Below are positions 42,321 to 52,650 of a DNA stretch of 59,113 nucleotides, piece after piece. The notes under the pieces are model-generated. The model did no database searches. It was not told the DNA's origin and saw only the letters and a program-made list of their open reading frames with translations. The DNA is from Terriglobia bacterium (GTDB taxonomy: Bacteria; Acidobacteriota; Terriglobia; Bryobacterales; Bryobacteraceae): the NCBI GenBank assembly GCA_021324185.1, contig JAJPJN010000010.1:1-59113 (forward strand). The letters run 5' to 3'. Made by a program: the position numbers and the translations under genes. Position 1 is the first letter of the stretch. Each line of letters opens with the position of its first letter.

Positions 42321-43196
42321 ATGGGTCCTGCCTCCTTATCCAAACTGTCTCTTTTTGTTCTCATGGCTAGCTCTGTCTATGCATACTCCACCCAAACGCC
42401 GCAGGTCCGCAGCATAGAGGACATCGTTTATTCCCAGCCGAATGGCACGGATCTTTTCATGGATGCTGCTCTGCCGCAAGGCAAAGAACCGGCTCCGGCG
42501 GTGATTCTGGTGCATGGCGGCGGATGGGTGCAGGGTGACCGGCGCGTGGATGTCCGGCCGCTGTTCAAGCCGCTATCTGATGCGGGCTTTGCCTGGTTTT
42601 CCATCAGCTATCGCCTGGTCACCGACGTGACGCAATTCGGAGTTGCGATTGACGATGTAGAAGCCGCCGTTCGCTATGTGAAGTCGCACGCGGCCGAGTT
42701 CAATATTGATCCCGATCGAATTGCGCTGGTGGGAGAGTCCGCCGGCGGACAACTTGCGGCGATGGCTGTCCTGCGGGGTGGAGAAGCGGCTTCGGTCAAA
42801 GCAGTCGTGGCGTTTTACACGCCCACTGATCTGGTGAGCTTAATCAGGAACTCCAGTTTCATACCGCCACAGATCCGCAACTCTGTCGTGGGGAAGCCGT
42901 GGGAGCAGTTCGTGCTGGCGGGCTTGGCGCAGCTTTCGCCGGTGGAAAACGTGCGCCGCAACATGCCGCCGTTTTTGTTCATTCACGGAACCGAAGATTC
43001 TCTCGTGCCTATCGGTCAATCGATCGACATGTGTGATCGGATGCGCAAAGCGGGCGCGAGCTGCGAGGTCTTTCCGGTGAACGGCGCCGGGCACGGCATT
43101 CGCTGGTGGACAACCACGGAGCGGAACGTCGCGGGCAAGAAGATGGTCGGCTGGCTGGAACGTGAATTGAGCACATCCAATGTGCCCGTCGCCTGA
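42321..43196 (+). CDS. Exported alpha/beta hydrolase (carboxylesterase/feruloyl-esterase-like)
   Basis: The protein has 291 residues from the ATG at 42321, beginning with a signal-like helix ending SSVYAYS. It shows the oxyanion motif ILVHGGGWVQGD near 63-74, GESAGG with Ser near 139, Asp in LFIHGTEDSLVP, and His in GAGHGIRWW near 258. This is the BD-FAE/acetyl-esterase type. It likely deacylates polysaccharides or small esters outside the cytoplasm. The frame is open upstream to 42174, antisense to the RskA-like gene start. Confidence 0.9.
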   Translation: MGPASLSKLSLFVLMASSVYAYSTQTPQVRSIEDIVYSQPNGTDLFMDAALPQGKEPAPAVILVHGGGWVQGDRRVDVRPLFKPLSDAGFAWFSISYRLVTDVTQFGVAIDDVEAAVRYVKSHAAEFNIDPDRIALVGESAGGQLAAMAVLRGGEAASVKAVVAFYTPTDLVSLIRNSSFIPPQIRNSVVGKPWEQFVLAGLAQLSPVENVRRNMPPFLFIHGTEDSLVPIGQSIDMCDRMRKAGASCEVFPVNGAGHGIRWWTTTERNVAGKKMVGWLERELSTSNVPVA

Positions 43197-43203
43197 GTAA
43201 GTA

Positions 43204-44343
43204 TCAGGCTGCCTTCCGGCGTCTGCGCCAGGCTAGAGCGCCGATGGCCAGGAAACCGCAGCCGGCTAAGCCATAAACCGAAGGCTCCGGAGCCGGTGCA
43301 ATGTAGCCGAATAACCCGTCTGTCTCGCCATTTATTCCAGCAGTGAAATACAGTCCGTTCGGAACTGAGCCGGAGCCGCCATTTGTGCGGAAATCCAACG
43401 CCCACAAACCTTGATTCACGATGGCAGTTCCGTTTCCGTTAGCCAGCGTTCCTAAGAAAGCTCCGGTCGAAGGATCGAATGCATTAATTGTGCCGTCACC
43501 AAAGTTGCCGACCAGCAGATCGTTGCTGAACTGCCCGAAACTGGCAGGGGCAAGAGTAACTCCCCAAGGCGCATTCAAGGCGCTGCCGGAGATCAAACGA
43601 CTGACCAGATTCCCGTTGAGGTCATAGACGTCGACGTACCCAAGACCCGTGCCGGTGATCGGGCCGCGAGTGCCGACTTCAGCATATTCGACGTACAGAT
43701 TGCTACCGATCAGTTGGACGTTGTATGGCGCATAGCCCGCGGGAAGCTTCGGATCGACAAATTTCCCCGCAAAGGTCGTAGAGTTCACTTGTGTGAAGGT
43801 ATTGTCGAAGACGTTGATTCCGCCCCCGGTAGCGAAATTCGCCGCATACAGATAGTTGGCCGTCCCATTGTTTCCTAGGGCAAGGCCGGTGTATACGGCG
43901 CCAGGAGTCGTGGTGACCGCAGTGGCTGAGGTGCCCGTGGACGAGTTCCAGGCGTTGATTGTCCCGGAAAGCGTGTCGAAGATGAAGCTGGCAGGGCTGC
44001 CATTCACGACAAAGTTTCCGGCCCCAGCCGAATTTTGGACCTGTCCCGTTGGCCCTGCCGGCGGTGGAGTGGCGGGTGGAACGGTGACGGTGAGATTCAG
44101 CTTGGTGCCAGCGCCGGTATAAAGCGTACTCGTATCGGTCGCCTGATTCGAGACCCAAAAGGGGCTGGTTGCGCTGAACGACACGCCCCAGGGATTTTTC
44201 AGATTCGGGTCAACCGTGACAGCGCCCACACTACTCAGATCGGAAACCAGGTTTGTCTGCACGTACGAAGTAGCGAACAGGCTTGGCGACGAGAGCGCGG
44301 CCAAACCAGACAGAGCGAGCAGGGTGCGGAAATTCTTTCTCAT
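43204..44343 (-). CDS. TIGR03118 family protein with PEP-CTERM sorting signal
   Basis: This 379-residue exported protein has a signal peptide (1-24), a repetitive beta-propeller-like body (YVQTNLVSDLSSVGAVTVDP, NPWGVSFSATSPFWVSNQAT, GLALGNNGTANYLYAANF, INAFDPSTGAFLGTLANGNG) and a C-terminal PEP-CTERM tail: PEPSVYGLAG, a hydrophobic helix and RRRRKAA. This tail directs processing by an exosortase, none of which is in the window. GAGG lies about 11 bases before the ATG. A stem GTTGCT/AGCAAC upstream (44422-44449) may end the preceding hppD transcript. Confidence 0.9.
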   Translation of the reverse strand: MRKNFRTLLALSGLAALSSPSLFATSYVQTNLVSDLSSVGAVTVDPNLKNPWGVSFSATSPFWVSNQATDTSTLYTGAGTKLNLTVTVPPATPPPAGPTGQVQNSAGAGNFVVNGSPASFIFDTLSGTINAWNSSTGTSATAVTTTPGAVYTGLALGNNGTANYLYAANFATGGGINVFDNTFTQVNSTTFAGKFVDPKLPAGYAPYNVQLIGSNLYVEYAEVGTRGPITGTGLGYVDVYDLNGNLVSRLISGSALNAPWGVTLAPASFGQFSNDLLVGNFGDGTINAFDPSTGAFLGTLANGNGTAIVNQGLWALDFRTNGGSGSVPNGLYFTAGINGETDGLFGYIAPAPEPSVYGLAGCGFLAIGALAWRRRRKAA

Positions 44344-44421
44344 AAGCCAAAACCTCGGGAGTTAGACACCCCGCCCCGAAACACATAACATGCTCACCCG
44401 GTGGTTTTACAAAAACAGTAC

Positions 44422-44449
44422 GTTGCTTTGACAAACTAGTACTAGCAAC
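44422..44449 (-). terminator. Weak hairpin between hppD and the PEP-CTERM gene
   Basis: GTTGCT (44422-44427) and AGCAAC (44444-44449) form a 6-bp stem with a 16-base loop that contains the palindrome CTAGTACTAG (44436-44445). On the minus strand the hairpin lies 32 bases after the hppD stop and is followed by GTACTGTTTTTG. It may be a terminator, or the inner palindrome may be a binding site for the downstream gene. Confidence 0.4.
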
Positions 44450-44481
44450 GACGTCCAGCAGACGTTAGGACTTAACGGCGC

Positions 44482-45621
44482 TTACAGATTGCCGCGCCGG
44501 GCCTGCTCGCGCTCAATGGCTTCGAAAAGGGCTTTGAAGTTTCCTTTTCCAAAACTGCGGCTGCCTTTGCGCTGGATGATTTCGAAGAACAGCGTGGGCC
44601 GGTCTTCCACTGGCTTGGTGAAGATCTGTAGCATGTAGCCTTCATCATCCCGGTCGACCAGAATGCCGAGCTTCGCCAGCTCGTCCAGCGGCTCGTCTAT
44701 TTTCCCGACCCGGGCGGTGAGGTCTTCGTAATAAGTAGTCGGCACGGAGAGGAATTCAAGGCCTTGCTGCTGTAGCCTGGTGACCGTCTCGATGATGTTA
44801 TTCGTCGCCATGGCGATATGTTGCACGCCCGGGCCGCCGTAGAAATCCAAATATTCCTCAATTTGCGACTTTCTCCGCCCAACGGCGGGCTCATTGATGG
44901 GGAATCGAATGCGCTCATTGCCATTCGTCATCACTTTCGACATTAACGCCGAATATTCAGTCGAAATGTCCTGATCGTCGAAATGCTTAAACATTCGGAA
45001 ACCCATAACCTGCTCATAAAAATTGACCCAGGTGTTCATCTGGCCCCAGCCGACGTTGCCGACCATGTGATCGATATGCAGCAGGCCCACGGGACGAGCC
45101 ACAAGATCGGGACCTGCGACTGGAACAAAACCAGGCAGGAAGGCGCCGTGATAATTGCGCCGCTCAACAAAGGTATGAATGGTGTCGCCGTAGATACCGA
45201 TGGCGGAAAATCTTGCTTCGCCCTCGGCATCTGAAGTGCTCCACGGCGCCTGAACGCTTTTGGCGCCACGAGCTGTGGTTTCACGCCATGCCGATTCGGC
45301 ATCGTCAACCCAAAGCGCGATGGATTTGACGCCATCGCCGTGCCGGTACACATGGTCTGCAATTTCTCCACCCGGCTGCAATGCGGTTGTCAGGACAAAG
45401 CGGATTCTGTTTTGTTCGAGCACATACGAGACCCGGTCGCGGGTGCCCGTCTCCGGGCCACGATATGCAATCAACGTGAAACCGAGGCAAGAGCGATAGA
45501 AATAGGCAGTCTGCTTCGCGTTGCCAACATAAAACTCGACGTGGTCGGTGCCGTGGATTGGAAGAAAATCGCCGGCGGTCTGTGCCGCTGCTGTGTGGGG
45601 GTGTTCCGCTATTTGTGGCAT
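44482..45621 (-). CDS. hppD: 4-hydroxyphenylpyruvate dioxygenase
   Basis: This 379-residue enzyme has two vicinal-oxygen-chelate domains. Iron ligands are visible: His in LHIDHMVGNVG (about 183), His in GVQHIAMATNNI (about 266) and Glu in LFFEIIQRKG (about 346). It converts 4-hydroxyphenylpyruvate to homogentisate in tyrosine catabolism. It is divergent from hmgA-fahA across 56 bases, so both sides may share a control region. Length and motifs are normal. Confidence 0.96.
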   Translation of the reverse strand: MPQIAEHPHTAAAQTAGDFLPIHGTDHVEFYVGNAKQTAYFYRSCLGFTLIAYRGPETGTRDRVSYVLEQNRIRFVLTTALQPGGEIADHVYRHGDGVKSIALWVDDAESAWRETTARGAKSVQAPWSTSDAEGEARFSAIGIYGDTIHTFVERRNYHGAFLPGFVPVAGPDLVARPVGLLHIDHMVGNVGWGQMNTWVNFYEQVMGFRMFKHFDDQDISTEYSALMSKVMTNGNERIRFPINEPAVGRRKSQIEEYLDFYGGPGVQHIAMATNNIIETVTRLQQQGLEFLSVPTTYYEDLTARVGKIDEPLDELAKLGILVDRDDEGYMLQIFTKPVEDRPTLFFEIIQRKGSRSFGKGNFKALFEAIEREQARRGNL

Positions 45622-45677
45622 GTTTCTCTATCTCTTATTCTGGCCGATTTCAATATACTTGGACCGAGGCACTGTGT

Positions 45678-46835
45678 ATGCCGGTTTATTTGCGATTAGG
45701 CGAGATTCCATCCAAGAGACACAAGATCTATCGAAAGCCTTCCGGCGAACTGTATTCGGAAGAGCTCATGGGCAACATGGGGTTCGTAGGGCCGTCTTCA
45801 CTGCTCTATCATGTGCGCCGTCCCACTGCCGTCCGGGCGGTAAAGGTGGTCCGGGAGATCAAATGGGAAGCGGCACCGCCCGAACCGCTTCGTCACAGGC
45901 ACTTTCGCACCAAACAGCTTGCCAAGCCGGGCAATGCAATTACCGAGCGCGTACCTCTGTTGTTCAATAACGATGTTTCCATGGAGATGGTCCGGCCGGC
46001 CGAAAGCACCTCGGATTTCTATCGCAATGCGCAGGGCGATGAGATCGTATTCGTGAGCGAAGGCGAAGGGGTATTGGAATCTCCGTTCGGCAGCATCGTT
46101 TTTAGCGATGGAGATTACCTGTTGATCCCGCGCGGCATTCTGCACCGGTACCGTTTTGCTTCGGAAAAACGCCTGCTGTTGATATTCGAAAGCGCCGGCT
46201 ATGTACGGACGCCAAAGCGCTACCGTAACGAGTACGGGCAGCTCACGGAAAACAGCCCGTATTCCGAGCGCGATATACGCGGGCCACAATCTCTCGAAAC
46301 ACACGACGAAAAAGGCGAGTTCAGGCTGATCGTCAAGAAGGCGAACACGCTGAACGAAATGATACTGGCTTATCATCCATTCGATGTGGTTGGCTGGGAT
46401 GGCTTCTACTACCCGTGGGCCATCAATATCCGCAATTTTGAGCCGCGTGTCGGGCGCTTCCACCTTCCGCCGCCCACTCATCAAACATTTGAAGGCGACG
46501 GCTTCGTCGTATGCTCTTTCTGCCCGCGGCCTTACGACTTCGATCCGGAAGCGGTTCCGGCTCCTTACAGCCATTCCAACGTTATGTCGGATGAAGTCCT
46601 GTATTACGCCAACTCCGAGTTCATGAGCCGGAAGGGAATCGAGTACGGTTCCATCACTCTGCATCCCGACGGCTTGGCGCACGGCCCCCAGCCGGGACGT
46701 ACGGAAGCCTCTCTCGGGCAAAAGCAGACCAACGAACTGGCCGTGATGATGGATACGTTTCGCGGCCTGCATGTCAGCCAGGAGGCGGTCGAAATTGAGG
46801 ATCGGGATTATTATTTGTCGTGGCTGGATAGCTAA
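45678..46835 (+). CDS. hmgA: Homogentisate 1,2-dioxygenase
   Basis: From the ATG at 45678 the protein has 385 residues, shorter than the roughly 430-440 of animal and pseudomonad enzymes. Diagnostic parts are the N-terminal cupin (EIVFVSEGEGVLESPFGS, GDYLLIPRGILHRYRF), the block DVVGWDGFYYPWAINIRNFE, PPPTHQTFEG and the C-terminal metal region with HSNVMSDEVLYY and LHPDGLAHGPQPG. It opens homogentisate to maleylacetoacetate. The frame is open back to 45558, but that would enter hppD antisense. It is followed by fahA after 18 bases. Confidence 0.93.
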   Translation: MPVYLRLGEIPSKRHKIYRKPSGELYSEELMGNMGFVGPSSLLYHVRRPTAVRAVKVVREIKWEAAPPEPLRHRHFRTKQLAKPGNAITERVPLLFNNDVSMEMVRPAESTSDFYRNAQGDEIVFVSEGEGVLESPFGSIVFSDGDYLLIPRGILHRYRFASEKRLLLIFESAGYVRTPKRYRNEYGQLTENSPYSERDIRGPQSLETHDEKGEFRLIVKKANTLNEMILAYHPFDVVGWDGFYYPWAINIRNFEPRVGRFHLPPPTHQTFEGDGFVVCSFCPRPYDFDPEAVPAPYSHSNVMSDEVLYYANSEFMSRKGIEYGSITLHPDGLAHGPQPGRTEASLGQKQTNELAVMMDTFRGLHVSQEAVEIEDRDYYLSWLDS

Positions 46836-46853
46836 GCCGGATAGCTGGCGGCA

Positions 46854-48056
46854 ATGATCGATGAAACGCACGATCCCGGCCTCGAAAGCTGGGTAGATTC
46901 TGCGAACCGGCCCGGTTGTGACTTTCCCATCCAGAATTTGCCGCTCGGCGTCTTTCGCACGCCGGATAACGGCCAGCCGCGCATAGGCACGGCAATCGGC
47001 GATTTCGTTTTAGATGCAAGCGAATGGATTCGAGGCGAAACGCTCAATGGCTACATGGCGCTCGCGCAGCAGGAACGCCGTGAGATCAGACGGCAATTGA
47101 GCAAGGCGCTTGCGAAAGGCTCCGAGCGGCGGGAACTGATTCCGCAGGCGAGTTGCGAAATGTTGCTGCCAGCCGCGATAGGCGACTACACCGATTTCTA
47201 CGCATCCATCCATCACGCGACGAACGTCGGGAGCATGTTCCGGCCCGATAATCCGTTGCTGCCAAATTACAAGCATCTGCCGGTGGCGTATCACGGCCGC
47301 TCTTCTACCATTGTGGTCAGCGGGACACCGGTTCAGCGCCCGAGCGGGCAACTGGGAGCGGGCGTCTTCGGCGCTTCCAAAGAACTCGATTATGAGCTGG
47401 AACTGGGCATCTTCCTGGGGCCGGGGAATCGTTTGGGAGAGCCGGTTGCGATCGAAGCGGCTTCGGAGCAGATCGCCGGTGTGTGCCTGCTGAACGATTG
47501 GTCCGCGCGCGACATCCAGCGCTGGGAATATCAGCCTTTAGGGCCATTTCTGGCAAAAAATTTTGCCACTTCCGTCTCGCCTTGGCTGATTACGTGGGAG
47601 GCGCTGGCGCCGTTCCGCGTCCCGCCCGTAGAACACGACACGCCCGTTCTTCCCTACCTGCAATCGCAATCCGAAACTGCGCTGGATATCACGCTTGAAG
47701 TCTGGTTGCGCGCTGCCGGAATGCCTCGGGCCACCCGCATCAGTTCCTCGCATGTGCGCGATCTCTACTGGACAGTGCCGCAGATGATTGCGCATCATAG
47801 CTCGAACGGTTGCGCATTGCGGCCGGGAGATCTGCTCGGCAGCGGCACGGTTTCGGGTCCGGAAAAAAGCAATCGTGGCTGCTTGCTGGAGCTGACCTGG
47901 AAAGGCGCCGAACCTCTCGAGCTTGCGCCGGGAATTGTCCGCCGCTTTTTAGAAAATGGCGATGAAGTAGTGTTTAGCGGATACTGTGAACGGGACGGTT
48001 TCCGCCGAATTGGGTTTGGTTCCTGTTCGGGAATGATTTTTCCCGGGCCGCAATAG
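46854..48056 (+). CDS. fahA: Fumarylacetoacetase
   Basis: This 400-residue hydrolase has the FAH N-terminal SH3-like domain and a catalytic domain with DYTDFYASIHHATNVG, VAYHGRSSTIVVSG, ELDYELELGIFLGPGN, LNDWSARDIQRWEYQPLG, GSGTVSGPE and a closing GYCERDGFRRIGFGSC. It cleaves fumarylacetoacetate to fumarate and acetoacetate, the last step of tyrosine breakdown. It is co-transcribed with hmgA. Maleylacetoacetate isomerase, the step between them, is not in the window. Confidence 0.96.
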   Translation: MIDETHDPGLESWVDSANRPGCDFPIQNLPLGVFRTPDNGQPRIGTAIGDFVLDASEWIRGETLNGYMALAQQERREIRRQLSKALAKGSERRELIPQASCEMLLPAAIGDYTDFYASIHHATNVGSMFRPDNPLLPNYKHLPVAYHGRSSTIVVSGTPVQRPSGQLGAGVFGASKELDYELELGIFLGPGNRLGEPVAIEAASEQIAGVCLLNDWSARDIQRWEYQPLGPFLAKNFATSVSPWLITWEALAPFRVPPVEHDTPVLPYLQSQSETALDITLEVWLRAAGMPRATRISSSHVRDLYWTVPQMIAHHSSNGCALRPGDLLGSGTVSGPEKSNRGCLLELTWKGAEPLELAPGIVRRFLENGDEVVFSGYCERDGFRRIGFGSCSGMIFPGPQ

Positions 48057-48156
48057 GGAAAACAGTGCGTTCATTCTGTTACTTGCCGAGCAGTAAGCTC
48101 GTCTGTAGAAAGTAGAACTCGGTCCACGTTCCGACCGGCCTTGAGGTTAGTTTTCA

Positions 48157-48170
48157 AATCAAATTTGATT
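48157..48170. promoter_or_regulatory. Perfect 14-bp palindrome upstream of sqdB
   Basis: AATCAAATTTGATT is an exact AT-rich inverted repeat, ending 26 bases before the sqdB start codon in a 140-base intergenic region. Its position between promoter and start fits an operator. GGGGG lies between it and the ATG and may serve as the ribosome site. Confidence 0.45.
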
Positions 48171-48172
48171 AA

Positions 48173-49411
<1,239 letters not shown>

Positions 49412-49413
49412 CT

Positions 49414-50580
49414 TCAGTTACCGGCCGAGCTGGAAGCCGCCGGGACTAACATACCGTCGCGGATGTAGTACTGGCCGCCGCGCCATTTGATGGTATTGCG
49501 GGCAAAGCTCACCAGCCACATGCCGAAAGCGAGTGCATCCCACACTGGCACAAGAAAAAGCTTTTTACCCAGTTCCCGGCGTTTCAGCCCCCAGACGCCA
49601 ATCATCCAGGTCAAGCTCAACCGGAGGATGAGATAAGTAGCGATCATCCACGCGGCGAACACGAGGTCGTGATTAACGGCGACAGCCAAAATCATCCAAG
49701 GCAGCGCATTTGTGAACAGCAGTCCGAAATGTCCCCACGGGCGCATATGGCGCATGACAACCAACCAGCGCAGCCGCTTTTCCATCAGGTCGCTCATGGA
49801 TTGGTAATCGGCCACGGTTTCGACCGTGTAAGGCGAGAGTTGAATCTCATATCCACGGCCGGCGATCAAGCGGCCCACCAGCAGGTCATCAGCCGGGCGA
49901 TTCTCAATTGTTTGATAGCCGCCGAATTCGGCGAGGCGCGTCCGTGTGGTCGCAATTGTCGGGCCAAGAGCAAACTTCACGCCATCCAGTTGCCTCGCGA
50001 CAAGCAGTCCGGCATAAAAATCGGAGATCATGCCGATGCTTTGCAGGTCTTCCACGAGATTTGTCTCGCCTGTAGATACATAGAGGCAAGTCACAGCGCC
50101 TATGCGCGGATTCGCTAGAGGCGCAATGGTCTTGCGCAGGTAATCGGGGCGCACCCGCACGTCGCTATCGCTGATGAGCAGATGCTCGTATTTGGCTTCG
50201 CTCGCCAGGCGCGCGAGTTTTGCAACTTTGTCATTGGCGGCTGTCCTGCCTGAACCATAGAGGACGCGAATACTTCGCTCGGGGAAATCCCGCTTCAGTC
50301 TTTCAATTACCGGCAGGATGGGATCCTCTGTGCTACCGACGCAAAAAACGATCTCATATTCCGGGTAATCCTGCCGGCAAAAACTGGCAAAATTTTCGTA
50401 AGCGTCCGGATCAAGGCCGCGTACAGGTTTTAAGTTACTGACCGGTGGCGTGAAATTCAGCTCTGCGGGAGCGGCGGACGAATACTTAAAGAAAATCCAG
50501 GCGCTATACAGCGCAATCCAAAGGTAAATAAAAGGAAATAGGGCGACTCCCAACAGAACGTGGACCGGTGTAAGAAGCAT
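49414..50580 (-). CDS. GT21 ceramide-glucosyltransferase/HpnI-like glycosyltransferase
   Basis: This 388-residue membrane glycosyltransferase has an N-terminal helix (about 8-32), a GT-A domain with SNLKPVRGLDPDAYENFASF, RTAANDKVAKLARL, DSDVRVRPDYL (about 136), RPADDLLVGRLIA and the RLRWLVVMRHMRP block (QxxRW-like), then two or three C-terminal helices. This is the family of ceramide glucosyltransferase and of HpnI, which adds GlcNAc to hopanoids. Acceptor is undecided. Its position between sqdB and an ArnT-like gene suggests envelope-lipid glycosylation. Confidence 0.88.
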   Translation of the reverse strand: MLLTPVHVLLGVALFPFIYLWIALYSAWIFFKYSSAAPAELNFTPPVSNLKPVRGLDPDAYENFASFCRQDYPEYEIVFCVGSTEDPILPVIERLKRDFPERSIRVLYGSGRTAANDKVAKLARLASEAKYEHLLISDSDVRVRPDYLRKTIAPLANPRIGAVTCLYVSTGETNLVEDLQSIGMISDFYAGLLVARQLDGVKFALGPTIATTRTRLAEFGGYQTIENRPADDLLVGRLIAGRGYEIQLSPYTVETVADYQSMSDLMEKRLRWLVVMRHMRPWGHFGLLFTNALPWMILAVAVNHDLVFAAWMIATYLILRLSLTWMIGVWGLKRRELGKKLFLVPVWDALAFGMWLVSFARNTIKWRGGQYYIRDGMLVPAASSSAGN

Positions 50581-50680
50581 CGAACCTCATGGTTAGTAAC
50601 GTAATCAAGTTAACTGCTATCCCGTGTCGCTCCCCATCCAAATGTAACAAATTGCAAGACTTTTCTCGAGGTGCGGTGAA

Positions 50681-52612
50681 TTGCTATCTTGGAATCGTCA
50701 ACGTTACGGATCGTTCTTGTCCAGCCCCGCCTATAAAACCTCGCCAGCAATCGAACTAGTTGAGCCGTCGAAAAGGTTGCAAGCTGTACCGCGGCGCTCT
50801 TCGGCTTATCTGTATTTACTCGTCATCGCATTTGCCGCCGCGATTTATCTGGCCTGCATCATTTCGCCGCCTTCTTTAATGGACGACGTTGATGCCGTGC
50901 AGGCGCAAATCGCGCGCAACATGCTGTCCTCAGGCGATTGGGTAACGGCGCGCCTGGATGGCGTGATTTATCTCGAGAAGGCGCCGCTTATCTATTGGCT
51001 CATCGCGTTCGCTTACAAACTTTTCGGCGTACATGACTGGGTGGCGCGCATACCGGTGGCGCTGGCGGCTATCGGCTTGGGCTGGTTGACAGCGGCATTC
51101 GGCGTTTGGGCGTTCGGGCGCCGCGCTGGTCTTTACGCCGGCTTGTGCATCTCCACATGCCTCGGGCTATTTCTGTTTACGCGCATTCTGATCCCGGATG
51201 TGATGATCACGTTCACCATTACACTGGCAATCTGGTCGCTTTTGCGCGTACTGGATGATGACGAGAAACATCCGCGGGTCTGGGCGTTTCTGCTGGCCGC
51301 AAACATCGGCTTAGGGCTGTTGCTGAAAAGCCTCATCGGCGCTGTTTTTCCCGTAGGCGCCGGCCTGTTGTATCTTTTGGCGACACGGCAGCTCTTCGTG
51401 CGGCGCGTGTGGAAACGCATCCGGCCCTTTAGCGGGCTCTTAATTGTTCTCGCTATTGCCGCGCCCTGGCACATCCTGGCGATACTGCGCAATCCGCCTT
51501 ACTTCGATTTCACGATGCGCAGCGTGCCGGGCGAATATCACGGGTTTTTTTGGTTCTACTTCATTAACGAGCAGGTGCTGCGGTTTCTAAACCTCCGTTA
51601 TCCCCGCGATTACAACACCGTTCCGCGACTGTGGTTCTGGCTGCTGCACCTCGTTTGGTTATTCCCCTGGAGCGTGTATCTGCCGGCTGTTGTGAAGCTA
51701 TCTTTCCGCCCGCTGGACCGCGCGGGACGCGCCCGGCTGATGGCTTTGTGCTGGATCGGTTGCGTGCTCGTTTTTTTCACGTTCTCCACCACGCAAGAGT
51801 ATTATTCGATGCCGTGCTATCCCGCTTTCGCGCTTTTGTTGGGATCCGCCATGGCGGCGGGCGGCGCGTGGATTCGAAACGGCACCAAACTTCTTGGCAT
51901 CCTGGCGGCCTGCGCTGCCGTGCTGGGGATGGTGATTTTGGCCCTGGTTTGGAACACGCCGGCGCCCGGGGATATCGCCGGCGCTCTGACGGATCATCCG
52001 GATGTGTACACGCTTTCACTCGGGCATATTGAGGACCTGACGCTGAAATCGTTTGCTTACCTGCGCCTCCCCCTGGCGGTTGCCGTGATTGCGTTTCTGG
52101 TTGGCAGCATCGGGGCATTTGCCGTCAAACGTAAGAGGATTGGATTTCTGGTTACCGCGGCCATGATGGTGATTTTCTTCCAGGCGGCGCGACTGGCCCT
52201 GGTGGTGTTTGATCCCTACATGTCCTCGCGCCCGCTCGCCGAGGCGTTTCTGAAGGGGCCGGAAGGCGAGATGATCGTCGATCACCACTACTATGAATTT
52301 TCGTCCGTATTTTTTTATACCGGCAGAAAGGGATTGCTTCTGAATGGCCGCTATAACAATCTCGTATACGGTTCCTATGCGCCGGGCGCGCCGCCGGTAT
52401 TTATCGATGACGCGAACTTCCGCCAACGCTGGCTCGAGCCGCAGCGCTGGTACGTGTTTGCTGAATTGCCGGGAGTGCAGCGGCTCGTTCATGTTGTCGA
52501 TCGCAACGATCTGTACGTAGTGGCGATCAGTGGCGGGAAGTTTCTATTGACGAATCACCCGTTCACGGGAACCAGGCCGCTGCCCGCGAATATTGAGAGC
52601 CCCACGCTTTGA
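50681..52612 (+). CDS. ArnT-like membrane glycosyltransferase (PMT/GT83 type)
   Basis: This 643-residue polytopic protein shows the ArnT/PMT N-terminal region with LMDDVDAVQAQIARNMLSSG (acidic DD near the first periplasmic loop) and GVIYLEKAPLIYW, about ten to twelve membrane helices, and a C-terminal soluble domain of roughly 130 residues. It probably transfers a sugar from a polyprenyl phosphate to lipid A or another lipid. The start is TTG, supported by GAGGTG 7 bases upstream. It is divergent from the GT21 gene. Confidence 0.9.
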   Translation: MLSWNRQRYGSFLSSPAYKTSPAIELVEPSKRLQAVPRRSSAYLYLLVIAFAAAIYLACIISPPSLMDDVDAVQAQIARNMLSSGDWVTARLDGVIYLEKAPLIYWLIAFAYKLFGVHDWVARIPVALAAIGLGWLTAAFGVWAFGRRAGLYAGLCISTCLGLFLFTRILIPDVMITFTITLAIWSLLRVLDDDEKHPRVWAFLLAANIGLGLLLKSLIGAVFPVGAGLLYLLATRQLFVRRVWKRIRPFSGLLIVLAIAAPWHILAILRNPPYFDFTMRSVPGEYHGFFWFYFINEQVLRFLNLRYPRDYNTVPRLWFWLLHLVWLFPWSVYLPAVVKLSFRPLDRAGRARLMALCWIGCVLVFFTFSTTQEYYSMPCYPAFALLLGSAMAAGGAWIRNGTKLLGILAACAAVLGMVILALVWNTPAPGDIAGALTDHPDVYTLSLGHIEDLTLKSFAYLRLPLAVAVIAFLVGSIGAFAVKRKRIGFLVTAAMMVIFFQAARLALVVFDPYMSSRPLAEAFLKGPEGEMIVDHHYYEFSSVFFYTGRKGLLLNGRYNNLVYGSYAPGAPPVFIDDANFRQRWLEPQRWYVFAELPGVQRLVHVVDRNDLYVVAISGGKFLLTNHPFTGTRPLPANIESPTL

Positions 52613-52650
52613 GTTGGACTAGTGATTTCCATTAGCGGGTCTAAATCAGA

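Noticed and set aside
45798-46871. Long minus-strand ORF (357 codons) opposite hmgA
   Set aside because: The plus strand encodes a recognisable homogentisate dioxygenase, while the antisense translation has no motif; it is a by-product of GC-rich codon use.
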